From Corydoras sp. C115 (Eukaryota; Chordata; Actinopteri; Siluriformes; Callichthyidae), in contig JAFMOC010000197.1 of NCBI GenBank assembly GCA_019802505.1, positions 475,001 through 539,000 on the forward strand: a stretch of 64,000 nt of DNA, written 5' to 3'. The notes beneath the pieces were generated by a model, which was not told the DNA's origin, did no database searches, and saw only the letters and a list, made by a program, of their open reading frames with translations. The translations under genes and the position numbers were made by a program. This document shows positions 23,301 through 33,791 of this stretch, in pieces. How positions within the stretch are numbered: the stretch's first letter is position 1; every line of letters begins with the position of its first letter.

Positions 23301-26096
23301 TGAAGTTGCTCCAGTCGATGATCAGCACAAAGCCGTTGACCTGCAGCTCCGGGTCTTCGATCATGGACTCAAGCGACAGCAGGATGGCCCTCAGGATGTC
23401 CACGAAGGTGTATCTGAAAATCAACACGGGAACGGGTGTTCACTCCCTGTACACTCTATTGCACGCCGCCACCTTGTGAATGTTGGACGTCGGCATCTCC
23501 TCATACCAGCTACCATGGCCCCGCACCCACACCAATGGGAATCATCCACCACCTTAACAATACCCGCCCTGTTGAAGGTCCTGACCATCAGAGAACATAC
23601 CCAATGGGACCGACAGAGTTAGAGACGGACAACCGGATGTTAAGTCTAGAACTACAAACCCCATGGGGACGTTCCCTTTATGAAGTCAGAACAGAAACGT
23701 CCTCGTGTGAAGCTGAAGGACAGCTCAGATGCTATGGGCTGTTCCACACCATTACCCACAATTACGCTTGCCAGAGCCCATTGACATTTACAGTCCAATC
23801 AGTCATTAGCTGCGTCTCCCAGTGGACTACAAACAAATGACGAAGCGTCGGAATCCAATAGGAAATACGTCCGTGTGGAACAGCAGAACTCTTAGAGGTC
23901 CGTCCTGGTCATGTGACACGTCTATGTATGCACTAACATTCATTTATTTGACCAAGTTACCAAATTTCTTTTCCATAACCTCTTCTAATTTGAGCTTTTT
24001 TTCCAATAGGGGGCGCCAGTTTTACTACGGCCGACCCTCCTTTACTACGGCCGATGCAACGTGGTATTGGAACCACCACTCTGAGTGTGTGATGATACAA
24101 TACAACCCTAATAGTCTCCAGTTCACCATCAGCATGTGCTGTGGCGGTCCCACCAAGTACCCTGGCTGAAGTGCCCTTGGGGAAGGCTCCTAACCCCACT
24201 TGCCCCAGAGAAAACCCAAGCAGACATAGGGAGAACATGCAAACTTCTCACAGAAAGGACTGGGTATCGAACCCGCCAACTACAGCCATATTAATTTAAT
24301 TTTAATAAACCATCAACCTTCAGAATGAACTCTGGGAAAATGTATCACGTAGATTCTCCTTTTAATTAAACATCATCACATTATTATTAATTAATTAATT
24401 AATTAATTAATTAAAAACAGGCTGGGATGATCGAATGTTTCAGATTTATTTTGTTATTTATACACTCACGTCTTTCTTTAAAAATTATTATTTTTTTTTT
24501 TAAACTTGGTTTATTTTTTTATTGGTTAATTTAATAAACACTCCTCATTCTGGCAGCTGGTTGGGCGGCTCTGCGCTCCGACCCTCAGCGGGGGATGAAA
24601 AGCGCACGAATAATCACTTAGGATTAAGATTTATAATCTTAAATCAGGAAAACTATTCAAATTTGGAACGCAGTGCTTTTGGGATTACGTGGCCATCGCT
24701 GGCTGTTAGCTGATTTCATGACGTCCCATTCCAAACCGGTCTGATTTATGCATAATTTATGCAACAGCTCCAACATTTTGGGGAAGGACTTCCTGTGGGA
24801 CGTTTTATTTTGTACAGAAAAGCATTTTAGAGGTCAGGCACCGATGTTGGTGGACAACAATCTATAAGGTTTTAATCTGCATTAAACTCAGCCATCATGT
24901 CCTTTTACAGATATAACCGGAAAGGGCCTTCCCTAAACTGTTCCCACTCCGTTGGATGCACTTAGTTGTCCTAAGTGCATGGCTAGGTTCTAGAGTCTAT
25001 ATGTATTTTAATTGGTGATTAGAAATAAAAGGTATCACTATTATTATTATTATTATTATTATGGGCACCACTGGTGGCTTAGTGGTTTAGCATGTTCTCC
25101 TCTCAGCGCTAGAGATTCCTGGTTAGAATCCCAATCTGGGTGGAGTTTGCATGTTCTCCCCATGTTTCCTCCGGGTTCTCCGGTTTCCTCCCACAGTCCA
25201 AAAAACATGGATCAAGGTGAATTGAATTCTCCAAATGTTTGTGTGAGTGAGTGTGTGTCCAGCTATAGATTGGTGTTGGCCTATCCTATGGTTGGGGGCG
25301 GGGGGGTTCCCCATGCCCATCCAGAGGAGAATGTTTCGTGCGCTGGGCAGATACACCCAGGACAGGACGCCAATCCATCGTTGGACACACACTCACTCAC
25401 ACGCACACTCTATATGGGGCAATTTGAAGAACTATGGGGCAATTTGGAGAATCCAATGTTGATCCATGTTTTTTGGACTGTGGGAGGAAACCCGGCGGAG
25501 ACCCACGCGGACACGGGGAGGACATGCAAACTACACCCAGATTGGAATACGAACCGGGAATCCCTAGCACTGAGAGGAGAACATGCCAAACCACTAAGCC
25601 ACCGTGCCGCCCCACGTTTTACCATATTAACTCTAATGAATTTCTAACCCGTGCCCGTCCCCATCGGGCAGATACCCCCCCCCGGGCAGAACCGCCCTCC
25701 CCCTCACCTGCTCTGATCCCAGTTGGCGGCGAACAGGACCAGGATCTTGCGCCCGTGCCGGTCCAGGTTGGAGAGCACGCCGGGGAAGCCGTCCTTGAGC
25801 GCCTGCTTGATGCCCGGCTCGGTGGCCTTCAGGTTCTTGAACATGTCCAGGTTCTGCTGCCGGTACTCGAAGTACTGCGCGAGCAGGCGGAACGCCTCGA
25901 AGTGGTTGAACTTGCGCGCGCGCAGGAAGCGCAGGATGAAGGCGTCGTCCGTGCGCAGGAAGCCGATGTCGGGCCGCGTGATGATCATGTCCCGCACCTC
26001 CTGGATGTCCTGGTGCAGCGAGTCCGGGTTCTCCTTCAGCTCCGCCTTCGCCTTCTCCAGCGTCTCCGCCGAGAGCCCGGCCTGCAAGTGAGTCAT
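17387..26096 (-). CDS. clvs2: Clavesin-2 (CRAL-TRIO domain protein), 5 coding exons
   Basis: Clavesins are neuronal CRAL-TRIO proteins on clathrin-coated and late endosomal membranes that bind PtdIns(3,5)P2 and affect lysosome morphology. Exons in transcript order: 25708-26096, 23239-23413, 19746-19856, 19454-19674, 17387-17480. Spliced length is 990 nt, 329 residues plus stop, close to human (327 as I recall). It starts MTHLQAGLS. The CRAL-TRIO N region is about residues 45-95 (RTDDAFILRFLRARKF) and the lipid-binding domain about 100-260, including VLIIDWSNFTFKQ, FGGIHFVNQPW and HGNNLNSLHQLI. The C-terminal exon ends EEENMQPLLSLD, the conserved clavesin-2 tail. The donor of the fourth exon is the weak form AG|GTCAGA, but the next exon restores frame exactly (AG|G, Arg). 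Introns 1, 2 and 4 are large and carry SINEs. All exons are intact. The minus strand matches expectation beside TRDN. Confidence 0.96.
17481..19453. other. CLVS2 intron 4, about 2 kb
   Basis: One partial SINE (18475-18710). 18160-18460 is unique DNA containing ATGAATAATTCATCG and TCATTTAAATATTATGAG, a possible regulatory element by inference only. No other gene seen. Confidence 0.4.
18475..18710 (+). mobile_element. Partial SINE
   Basis: Head GGTGGCACGGTGGCTTAGCA followed directly by body CATGTTCTCCCCGTGT, so the tRNA B-box part is deleted. 3' end missing after GGCATGGGGAGG. Diverged. Confidence 0.85.
19995..20311 (+). mobile_element. 5'-truncated SINE in CLVS2 intron 2
   Basis: Starts inside the head just before the B-box GGTTCGAATCG and runs to a (GGAT)n tail. 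Antisense to CLVS2. Confidence 0.9.
20312..21599. other. CLVS2 intron 2 unique DNA
   Basis: 20690-20880 holds non-repetitive sequence with TGGTTTGATTCATACGG and ATATTTGGGATATTTGG-type words. 20950-21300 is GC-rich. No exon that fits CLVS2 and no other gene seen. Confidence 0.35.
21600..21880 (+). mobile_element. Diverged SINE, left arm of inverted pair
   Basis: Head GTGGCTTAATGGTGAGCACG with internal loss up to GTTTGCATGTTCTCCCCGTG. Ends at GATGGGCATGAGGACC. Faces the minus-strand copy at 21907. Confidence 0.87.
21907..22203 (-). mobile_element. SINE, right arm of inverted pair
   Basis: From the CTAGGGTCGCGGGG tail side to the head CACCGTGCCACCC. Only about 25 bp separates it from the plus-strand copy. 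Confidence 0.9.
22600..23040. repeat. Local duplication flanking a dispersed repeat
   Basis: GGCTTGCAATCGGCATTCTA at about 22617 recurs at about 22949, each followed by GTTCATCCCAAAGCTGAT and a CTGATTA(A/G)GCG block. Between them (22740-22925) is a segment ending CACCAAGTACCCTGGCTGAA, also found at 24001-24250. Confidence 0.85.
23450..23615. repeat. Dispersed inverted-repeat element terminus
   Basis: CATCCACCACCTTAACAATA and CGCCCTGTTGAAGGTCCTGA match the terminus of the element at 27859-28212 and the 1022-2440 minisatellite unit. Lies just outside CLVS2 exon 2. Confidence 0.65.
24001..24260. repeat. Second copy of the 22740-22925 repeat
   Basis: Shares GGCGCCAGTTTTACTA-like sequence, GGAACCACCACTCT and GGTCCCACCAAGTACCCTGG with 22740-22925. 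Ends in GAGAAAACCCAAGCAGACAT, which resembles the SINE body. Confidence 0.75.
24380..24415. repeat. (AATT)n microsatellite
   Basis: About eight TTAA units in CLVS2 intron 1. 24590-24720 beyond it is unique AT-rich DNA. Confidence 0.9.
25063..25294 (+). mobile_element. SINE, left arm of inverted pair in CLVS2 intron 1
   Basis: Head GGCACCACTGGTGGCTTAGT with B-box variant GGTTAGAATCC. It loses its tail where the next copy begins. (TTA)n lies immediately upstream. Confidence 0.88.
25295..25613 (-). mobile_element. SINE abutting the plus-strand copy tail to tail
   Basis: Begins in a G-run plus TTCCCCATGCCCATCCAGAG and runs to the head CCACCGTGCCGCCCC. Contains a short internal duplication of TATGGGGCAATTTG(A/G)AGAA near 25413 and 25433. 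Confidence 0.9.
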
Positions 26097-26596
26097 CGCG
26101 CCGGCGCCACCGAACCGAACCGCGCCGACCGAGCGCCCGCCCGCCCGCCCGGGAATTCTGCTGCCTGTAGTGGGTGGAGGAGGGGTGCGTGGGGGGGTGA
26201 AGGTCCCGTCCTGGATGTGTGTGTGTGTGGGGGGGGGGAACGAGGTACACACACACACACACACACACGATCACCTGCAATCAAGTGCGAGACGTCACTC
26301 GGCGCGCCGCGCGCTCATCCCCAATGCCTCCATCGACCCAAACGGGGCCGACCTCACTCCGAATCCGAATATAAAATAATAAAATAACTATTATAATAAT
26401 AATTAAAAATCAAAGCACAGCCGCTCCTCCTCTCCTCCGGAACAAAAAAAAAATCTGCCAGCGATGCCGTCAGCCGTCCAAATCCGCCATTAGGCTTCTG
26501 CCCGCCGCGCCGGGGCACTGCGGCACCCTGCAGCAAGACGCCGCTGGACGCGCGTCTCAGAGAACGCCGCGGCGCGCGGAGCGGATGGAGGTCACC
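26097..26596 (-). promoter_or_regulatory. CLVS2 region upstream of the start codon
   Basis: GC-rich sequence directly above the CLVS2 ATG (26096). On the minus strand TGTAG/ACAG-type acceptors near 26167 could join an upstream noncoding exon. A (CA)n run sits at 26249-26269. Inference from splice-like motifs only. Confidence 0.4.
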
Positions 26597-26830
26597 GGGA
26601 ATCAGAGCCGACAGAGCCGCCCGAACCGCCGCCGCCGCCGCCGCAGAGCCGCATCCTGCGCGTCCGCCGTGCTGCGCGACTGCCGGGCCGCTGCGTCGCC
26701 GCCGCTGCTGCTGAGGCTGAGGCTGAGGATGAGGATGAGGATGAGGACCTCACTGAGGAAGAGGACGAGGACGAGGACTGAAGAAACACGGGCGCACAGT
26801 CCGAGCCGCCTGCCTGCGTGCTACACGTAG
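26596..26830 (-). ncRNA. Probable CLVS2 noncoding 5' exon in CpG island
   Basis: Minus-strand sequence rich in CpG and GCC/CTC triplets ends in a consensus donor (TTCCCG|GTGACC at 26596/26595). This fits a 5' UTR exon of CLVS2, whose ATG exon is about 500 bp downstream. A G-run of 17 (26837-26857) lies just upstream. No cDNA evidence; the transcript start is unknown. Confidence 0.4.
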
Positions 26831-27179
26831 GCGGGGTTGGGGGGGGGGGGGGGGGGGAGATTGGGAGAGGGGGGCGGGTTGGGATGGAGGGGGGGGTGGA
26901 GGTGGGGGGGTTGGTTGTATGGAGGAGGGGAAGGAATCGACTCCTTATCAATCTCATTCCGACGCGGCACCTGCTGCCGCGCTTCAGCTCTAATGGCCGC
27001 GCCGCCTTTTCCTCCATCAGGGTTCTGATCCCGGCTCATTGTCCAGCTGGTTCGGGAATCGACCCCCTGCGAAGCAGACAGAGGAAGAGCCGAAAGTATG
27101 AGGACACGCTCTCACTGGACACTTTATCAGAGACACCTCCTGATAGCCACACGTTTGCCGTTTTCTCTTTATTATAGTG

Positions 27180-27523
27180 TATAGCTTAGTGGTTTAGCAT
27201 GTTCTCCTCTCAGTGCTAGGGATTCCCGGTTCGAATCCCGATCTGGGTGGAGTTTCAGTGTCCTCCCCGTGTCCGCGTGGGTTTCCTCCGGGTTCTCTGG
27301 TTTCCTCCCACAGTCCAAAAACATGGATCAAGTCAATTGAGTTCTCCAAATTGCCCCATATAGAGTGTGTGTGTGTGTGTGTGCCCAGTGATAGATTGCC
27401 CCCCTGTCCTGGGTGTAACTGCCCAGCGCCCAAAACGTTCTCCCCTGGATGGGCATGGGGAACTCCCCCCCCCCCCTGTGACCCTAATAGACGATAAAGC
27501 GGAAGATAAAGGATGGATGGATG
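27180..27523 (+). mobile_element. SINE, near full length
   Basis: Head starts at ATAGCTTAGTGG (first bases missing), B-box GGTTCGAATCC intact, (GGAT)n tail. Confidence 0.92.
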
Positions 27524-27549
27524 TTTATTATAGAAATTATTTCTCTTTA

Positions 27550-27818
27550 GGGCGGCACGGTGGCTTTAGTGGTTTGGCATGTTCTCCTCTCAGCACTGGG
27601 GATTCCCGGTTCGAATCCCGATCTGGGTGAATTGAATTCTCCAAATTGCCCCATATAGAGTGTGTGTGTGTGTGTGAGAGTGTGTACCCAGTGATAGATT
27701 GCCCCCCTGTCCTGGGTGTATCTGCCCAGCGCCCCAAACGTTCTCCCCTGGATGAGCATGGGAAACCCCCCCCCTCATGACCCTAATATAGGATAAGGTG
27801 GAAGATAAAGGATGGATG
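27550..27818 (+). mobile_element. SINE with internal deletion
   Basis: Head complete, but the body jumps from ATCTGGGTG to AATTGAATTCTCC, losing about 85 bp. TTTATTATAGAAAT occurs on both sides (27524-27537, 27819-27832), a 14-bp target duplication, or part of a tandem duplication with the copy before it. Confidence 0.9.
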
Positions 27819-27858
27819 TTTATTATAGAAATCTGTTTCGCTTTAGTTCCTTTAATTT

Positions 27859-28212
27859 AATTAGGACCTCCAAAGAGCAGGTGTAATTAGGGTGGAGGGT
27901 GGTGGATGATTCTCGGTGCTGCAGTGACACGGACATGGTGGTGGTGGTGCGTTGTTGTGTTCACCCTCATCCTGTCTGCAGCCTCCTGTATCGCTGATGG
28001 AGGATTAGAGGATGGAGAGCACGATCTGTGCAGCAGCAGACGACCTTCTGCCTCTTGACTCTACATCCAAAAGGGTGGAGGACCGAGGTGGAGGTGTGTA
28101 ATAAGAGCATACAGTGAGTGGATGGAGAATTTTGCCGTTTTAATATCACTGCAACACTGAAAATCATCGTCACCCCCACCCAAATAACACCTGCTCTGTG
28201 AGGGGTCCTGAT
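27859..28212. mobile_element. Nonautonomous inverted-repeat element (MITE-like)
   Basis: The left end (TTAGGACCTCCAAAGAGCAG then GTGTAATTAGGGTGGAGGGT) and the right end (CCCAAATAACACCTGCTCTG then TGAGGGGTCCTGAT) are reverse complements with mismatches over some 50-70 bp. The interior has no coding capacity. One-ended relatives lie at 23450, 33490, 36710, 46955 and 58960. A DNA transposon relic is the simplest reading; family unknown. Confidence 0.6.
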
Positions 28213-29442
28213 ACCAAAGGGAACCAACACACTGTATAGGAACATAAAGGAGAACCTACAAAAGTGTCCGGCGAGCACGGACTCCCACCGACGTCCGATC
28301 CGTTTGCTTTTTGGGACCAGGCTTGTGACGTCACCCCCCACACACGTCCGAAACATTCGGAAAGGACGGTCAGTGCGCGTCCATTCAGGGTTCTATTACA
28401 ACAAACAGCGCCCCGTCAGCCGGCCATTATGTCATTACATGCATAAAACATGGAGGCCCTCGAACGCACTAATGCGGCCCCGGATCCGCGCAGAGGCACT
28501 TGACGGCGCGGAGTCAAGGGCCATCTGCGACGAGCGGCCCCGTCCCATTCAGCACTCGGCGGACTGAGCGGCGCTCCGTAACCATGGTTTCATATTCATC
28601 ATCAACACCTGGCCACTGCATCCTGATTACGGTTCCAGCAGAGAGGCCGCGCCGGACCCTCGCCTCACCACGGAACTGAAGATAAAAATAGAAGAGACAT
28701 GTCATGAAAGTAACCTATCACTTCCCCCAGGGCGGTGCCACATAAGGGGGGGGGGGGTCACGCCAACAATAACACACACAATACCGCCGCAGTAACCTTT
28801 CTGTTGTTCGGTGCGCGTATTTAATGGTTTTAATTGTTTACAGGCTTGCCAATCGACCGCACGAAGGCCGGATGGGGACAGTCCGAGGGGCCCGGTGTGG
28901 CCCCAGGGCTGTAAAGCGCCCAGGTCTGGCTTTAAACTATTAAATAACGTGACGTAGTGCTCCGTCGTCTGATTGCAGCCTCGTCGTCTTCGAATTAATC
29001 GTGGTTACTCTGAATCGCGGGTCAAGCGAGGGCGCCGTGGTCAGTCCCGCGTCGGCGTGGAGGCAGCAGATTGCGTAAGCCTCACAGCTGGCCGAGCGTG
29101 GGGAGCTTGTGGGGGCCGATAAGCGCCGCATTAGGGAAAATGCCCCATGCGGGCGGGGAGGCGCCGAGGACGAGCCGGCGGACAGCTGAGCTGTTCGAAC
29201 AGAGCCTGCGGGGATGGGGGAGGGCCCTCGGGGGACCGCGGGATGGAGGAGCGATAATTACATCGGGGAGTGCACTCCGGAGGACGCAGAGGACGTCCGG
29301 CGTGCGGACCCTCGCGTTAAGAATGACCTCCGTCGAGGAGGAGCAGAGGCCGGATATAGTTTCGGGTTTCCTTTGTTCAGAGGTAGAGGGATTCGGATTT
29401 CGGGGACAAAACTTAAATTTGAGCACTGGTTATAATAACAGC

Positions 29443-29476
<34 letters not shown>

Positions 29477-29478
29477 TA
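28213..29478. other. Intergenic DNA without recognised gene
   Basis: 28440-28560 and 29020-29330 are GC-rich unique sequence and could include regulatory elements. A G-run lies at 28748-28757. Short frames here show no family features. Confidence 0.35.
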
Positions 29479-29835
29479 GGGTGGCACGGTGGCTTAGTGG
29501 TTTAGCATGTTCTCCTCTCAGCGCTAGGGATTCCCGGTTCGAATCCCTATCTGGGTGGAGTTTCCATGTTCTCCCCGTGTCCGCGTGGGTTTCCTCCGGG
29601 TTCTCCGGTTTCCTCCCACAGTCCAAAAACATGGATCAAGTCAATTGAGTTCTCCAAATTTCCCCATATAGAGTGTGTGTGTGTGAGTGAGTGTGTGTAC
29701 AATGATAGATTGCCCCCCTGTCCTGGGTGTATCTGCCCAGCGCCCAAAACCTTCTCCCCTGGATGGGCATGGGGAACCCCCCCCCCCGCCGCGACCCTAA
29801 TATAGGATAAAGCAGAAGATAATGAATAAATAAAT
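29479..29835 (+). mobile_element. Full-length SINE inserted in (AAT)n
   Basis: TAA repeats lie on both sides (29439-29477 and 29836 onward). Complete head with B-box. Tail drifts to (AAAT)n. Confidence 0.93.
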
Positions 29836-30754
29836 AATAATATAATAATAAAAAGTCTGGTCGACCACCTGAATATCGTTAAGCACCTAAATGCATTTAA
29901 GACATCTGATTAGTGGGAACAGTTTGGGGAAGGCCCTTTTTCTGTGCCCATAAAGGCGTGAATGGGTGTGAGGGGGGTGAAGGATCATATGGGATGAATC
30001 AGAACAGAGATTACAAAGAGGCCGTCATCCGACCCCAATCCTCACAGAGCGAGAGAAATTCCCACAGACATCCCATAATCGTAAAGGAGGCCTTGATTAA
30101 AAAGTCACAGCTGTGACCGCTGCAAAAGGGGGCGGGGCCGAGTTACAATAAGGCGTCATAAAATGTAACCCCCCCCCCCCCCCCCCCCCCCCCCCGTGCT
30201 TAAAGCAAGCTTTATGAGTCTGGTGTAAAGAAACGAGATGAATCGGAAGGTCGATTACGACCGGCCTCAGAAGTACGTGAGGAACTCTAAATGTAACACC
30301 AGTGTTCGTCCTGCGTCTCTACTGCGACATCCAAACCCCAAAATCATCGTCCCACACAAAGCCTAAGACAGGAATGGGAACCTCGATGTTGCTCGGGTCA
30401 GATCAGGTGGAGCTCCGTGGCAGTGTTATGATTACAGGCAGCTGTGAGAGCTCAGCGGCGGCCGACGCGATGAATTAACCAAATGCCTGGAGGGTGGTGG
30501 TGCACCGGAGCGCGCGGGCCCTTATTGTGCGAGTGTGAAAAACGCCGAGCCGGGCGAAAAATGCAAAACCCATGAAAACACTGAGACGTACGCCAAAGCT
30601 TTTAAAAAACAACATCACACCGGCCGGAACGCGCCACCCCCCCTGACTACAGAACCCGGTTCTGACACACGAAGGAACGTGGTATGAACGCTATGAAACA
30701 ACCACCAGGGGGAACAATTACAATCACAAATAATACAACATGGCATCTCATTAT
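29836..30754. other. Spacer with motif relic and long C-run
   Basis: 29915-29940 holds ACAGTTTGGGGAAGGCCCTT. 30169-30195 is an uninterrupted C-run of about 27. 30420-30560 is unique GC-rich sequence. No gene seen. Confidence 0.4.
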
Positions 30755-30828
30755 AGGTCGCGGGGGGGGGGGGGGGGGGGGGTGCCCCATACCCATCCAG
30801 ATACACCCAGGACAGAGCACCTACCAAC
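30755..30828 (-). mobile_element. SINE tail fragment
   Basis: GGTCGC plus a G-run of about 20 and a shortened GATACACCCAGGACAG segment, cut off by the next copy. Confidence 0.75.
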
Positions 30829-31177
30829 GCATTATCTTCCACTTTATCCTATATCAGTGTCACAGGGGGGGGGGGTGCATGCCCATCCAGGGGAGAACGT
30901 TTCGGGCGCTGGGCACATACACCCAGGACAGGGTGCCAATCTATCACTGTGCACACACTCACTCACATAGACACACACATTCTAAATGGGGCAATTTGGA
31001 GAACTCAGTTGACCTTGATCCATGTTTTTGGACTGTGGGAGGAAACCGGAGAACCCGGAGGAAACCCACGGGGACATGGGGAGAACATGGAAACTCCACC
31101 CGGATAGGGATTTGAACCAGGAATCCCTAGTGCTGAGAGGAGAACATGCTAAAAACCACTAAGCCACCGTGCCACCC
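30829..31177 (-). mobile_element. Full-length SINE beside (TA)n
   Basis: Tail side ATTATCTTCCACTTTATCC, head side CCACCGTGCCACCC, immediately followed by about 65 bp of TA repeats. Confidence 0.92.
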
Positions 31178-31189
31178 TATATATATATA

Positions 31190-31244
<55 letters not shown>

Positions 31245-31247
<3 letters not shown>

Positions 31248-31424
31248 GCAATTTAGAGCATTCAATTTACCTTAAATCCATGTTTTTGGAATGTGGGAGG
31301 AAACTGGAGAACCTGCAGAAAACCCACGCAGACATGGGGAGAACATGCAAACTCCACTCAGACCGTGATTCCAAACTGGATCCCCAGTGCTGAGAGGAGA
31401 ACATGCTAATCACTACACTACGGG
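31245..31424 (-). mobile_element. Diverged SINE fragment
   Basis: Starts after (TA)n at GGGGCAATTTAGAGCATTCA and ends at GAGGAGAACATGCTAATCAC. Shares the AGAGCATTCAATT variant with 49548 and 60557, suggesting an older subfamily. Confidence 0.8.
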
Positions 31425-32011
31425 TCCTGATTGGGATCACAATGGGAACCCCGATGGAACCTTTCGTAGCACTTTTAAGGTAAAAGACTGTACGATGAAA
31501 AGCGGCGGACACACGATGGGAGAACATGCAAACTTCCCACAGAAAGCGCTTACGTCAGTCTGAGTGGAATCTAAACGCTGATCTCTAAACTGAAAAAAAC
31601 CCGGATTTTAATAAAGTCGCACAGATCTCCGTTTACAATGAAGATAAAATGTCTCCACTGCCCTCTGGTGGTGAGATGGAGAACAACGATTCCCAGTGTA
31701 TGAAAACCGCAGAAAGAAACGAGCAAAAATATTTTAAAGATATTTTATAAAAACCACCCCTATATCGTGAGAACACTAAAGAACAAACCTTGTCATTTAA
31801 TTTTTTTATTTATTACTTTAAATAATTTAACTAATTAAAATATATATATTGGTGTATCTTTTAATTAATTCATGTATTGTCATCAGAAGCAATTAATTCT
31901 GCTTGTGAAGTATGAAATTTAGGACAAAATGGGCAATTTATCCATAGAAAACCAAAATTAATGAATTACCACTAATTAGTTAATTAATTGCTAATTTTTT
32001 TATTGATTCAT
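31425..32011. other. AT-rich spacer
   Basis: Low-complexity AT-rich DNA with TAATTAAT words at 31860-31990. No gene seen. Confidence 0.4.
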
Positions 32012-32023
32012 ATGTTGTGATAG

Positions 32024-32336
32024 GTGGCTTAGTGGTTTGGCATGTTCTCCTCTCAGCACTAGGGATTCCCAGTTCGAATCCCCATCTGGGTGAAGTTTGC
32101 ATGTTCTCCCCATGTCTGCGTGGGTTTCCTCCGGGTTCCTCCCACAGTCCAAAAACATGGATCAAGGTCAATTGAGTTCTCCAAATTGCCCCATGTAGAG
32201 TGTGTCTGTGTGCGTGCCTGTGTGAGTGAGTGTGTGCCCAGCGATGGATTGGCATCCTGTCCTGGGTGTATCTGCCCAGCGCCAGAAACGTGACCCTTAT
32301 AGAGGATAAAGCTGAAGATAATGAAGGAATGAATCA
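32024..32336 (+). mobile_element. SINE with 12-bp target duplication
   Basis: ATGTTGTGATAG at 32012-32023 and 32337-32348 flanks the element exactly. The head starts at GTGGCTTAGTGG and the C-run/GGGCATGGGG part is deleted. Confidence 0.93.
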
Positions 32337-32819
32337 ATGTTGTGATAGAAGGTTTGAGCTTAATCAGATAACGGGAAGTGTGTGAAGTAGCATTTTTTAC
32401 AATAGCAATACAACTTTTCACCAGACGCACAGACAAACAGATGAAGCTAATATAGGGGTGGGAATAAAAATCAATCAATAAAAAAAGGGGAACCTTTACA
32501 GTAAATTGTAAATCAGGTCAGATGTCGGATTACAGGGAATAAAAGAAGAACCAGAAATGAAAGGCAGAACATCGGAACAGTGGATTTACTGTAAATAAAA
32601 CCTCTAAAACTCACAACTTCCCTTTATAGAGTTAAAGCGTTTAAAAAAAAAAACAAATTCTTGTAAAATGTGGCGTCTTCGGCGCTCCTTAAGCAGCAGT
32701 GGGAGGAGCCTCGATTGGAGGAAAGATAAAATTTGACTTAAAATAGAACAAAATGACATTTAAATCTTGACTGATGCGCAAACTCAAGTTCAGGTACTCC
32801 GATATCATAAAAGTGGAAG

Positions 32820-33759
32820 TCACCAACCAGCCGAACGTCCCTTCTGCGCGCACTGCGAATACGACTCGCGGTCTACGAAGCGGATGGCGCAGACCTGCAG
32901 CTCCTTACAGACGCCGTCACAGGTGGCGCTCTCGTTGTAGCTCACCAAGAAATAAGCAAAGTATCTTTGGAATTCTGTACTCCGCGGCGCCCGGAACCTC
33001 TGGGCCAGTTCGTCCAGGCTGGCCGGCCGCAGGTCTTTGATGCCGAAGGCCTCGGTCATGACGTACTCCAGCCTCCACTTGGGGCTTTCTTCTCGGTTCG
33101 CCTCGGTGAGATTGAGGTAGAACTGCCACAAGTCCTGAGGGAAGAACGCGAGACGGAGTTAAAGACCAACGACGTGGAAACCAACAGGACAATTTCACAA
33201 ACGGTCGCATTTAACGTCCTAACGTTCCACCTGCAGGCCGTAATCCCTGGTGTCGAACAGGAACATGCGGAGGCCGGGGTTGTTGGAGTAAAGCTCGTTG
33301 AAGTTTCTGATGGGCGTCACGGCCGGCGTGACGAAGGCCGAGTTCACGGGTTTCCCTTTAAACGAGAAAAAAGCAACAAAAAAAAAAACACTCCTTATAG
33401 ATGTTTGTAGTTCTATAATGACCTTCTGTAGTCCATTTGTTTCCCTACATATCTTTGGTATGTTCTCTGATGATAAGACAAGGTGGACGTGTGTAACAGA
33501 GTGTACACACACACCCGCACCACCATGTTAGTACCATCCACCACCCTAATAACACCTGCTCTGTGGGGGTCCTGATCATCAAAGAACATACCAAATACAG
33601 TATATATCATATTCATTATATTATATTTTATTTATATTTATTATATTAAATATTATATAATATTTATATTATATTGGGCAGCTGCTATTGACACGTGACA
33701 TGCTCGGGGGGGACAGGTTCTTAAATAGTGTGGGTTCTTAAAACGATGATTAAAAAAAA

Positions 33760-33791
<32 letters not shown>

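Noticed and set aside
25434..26387. 317-codon plus-strand frame
   Set aside because: It combines SINE sequence with the antisense of CLVS2 exon 1, whose minus-strand reading is the conserved protein.
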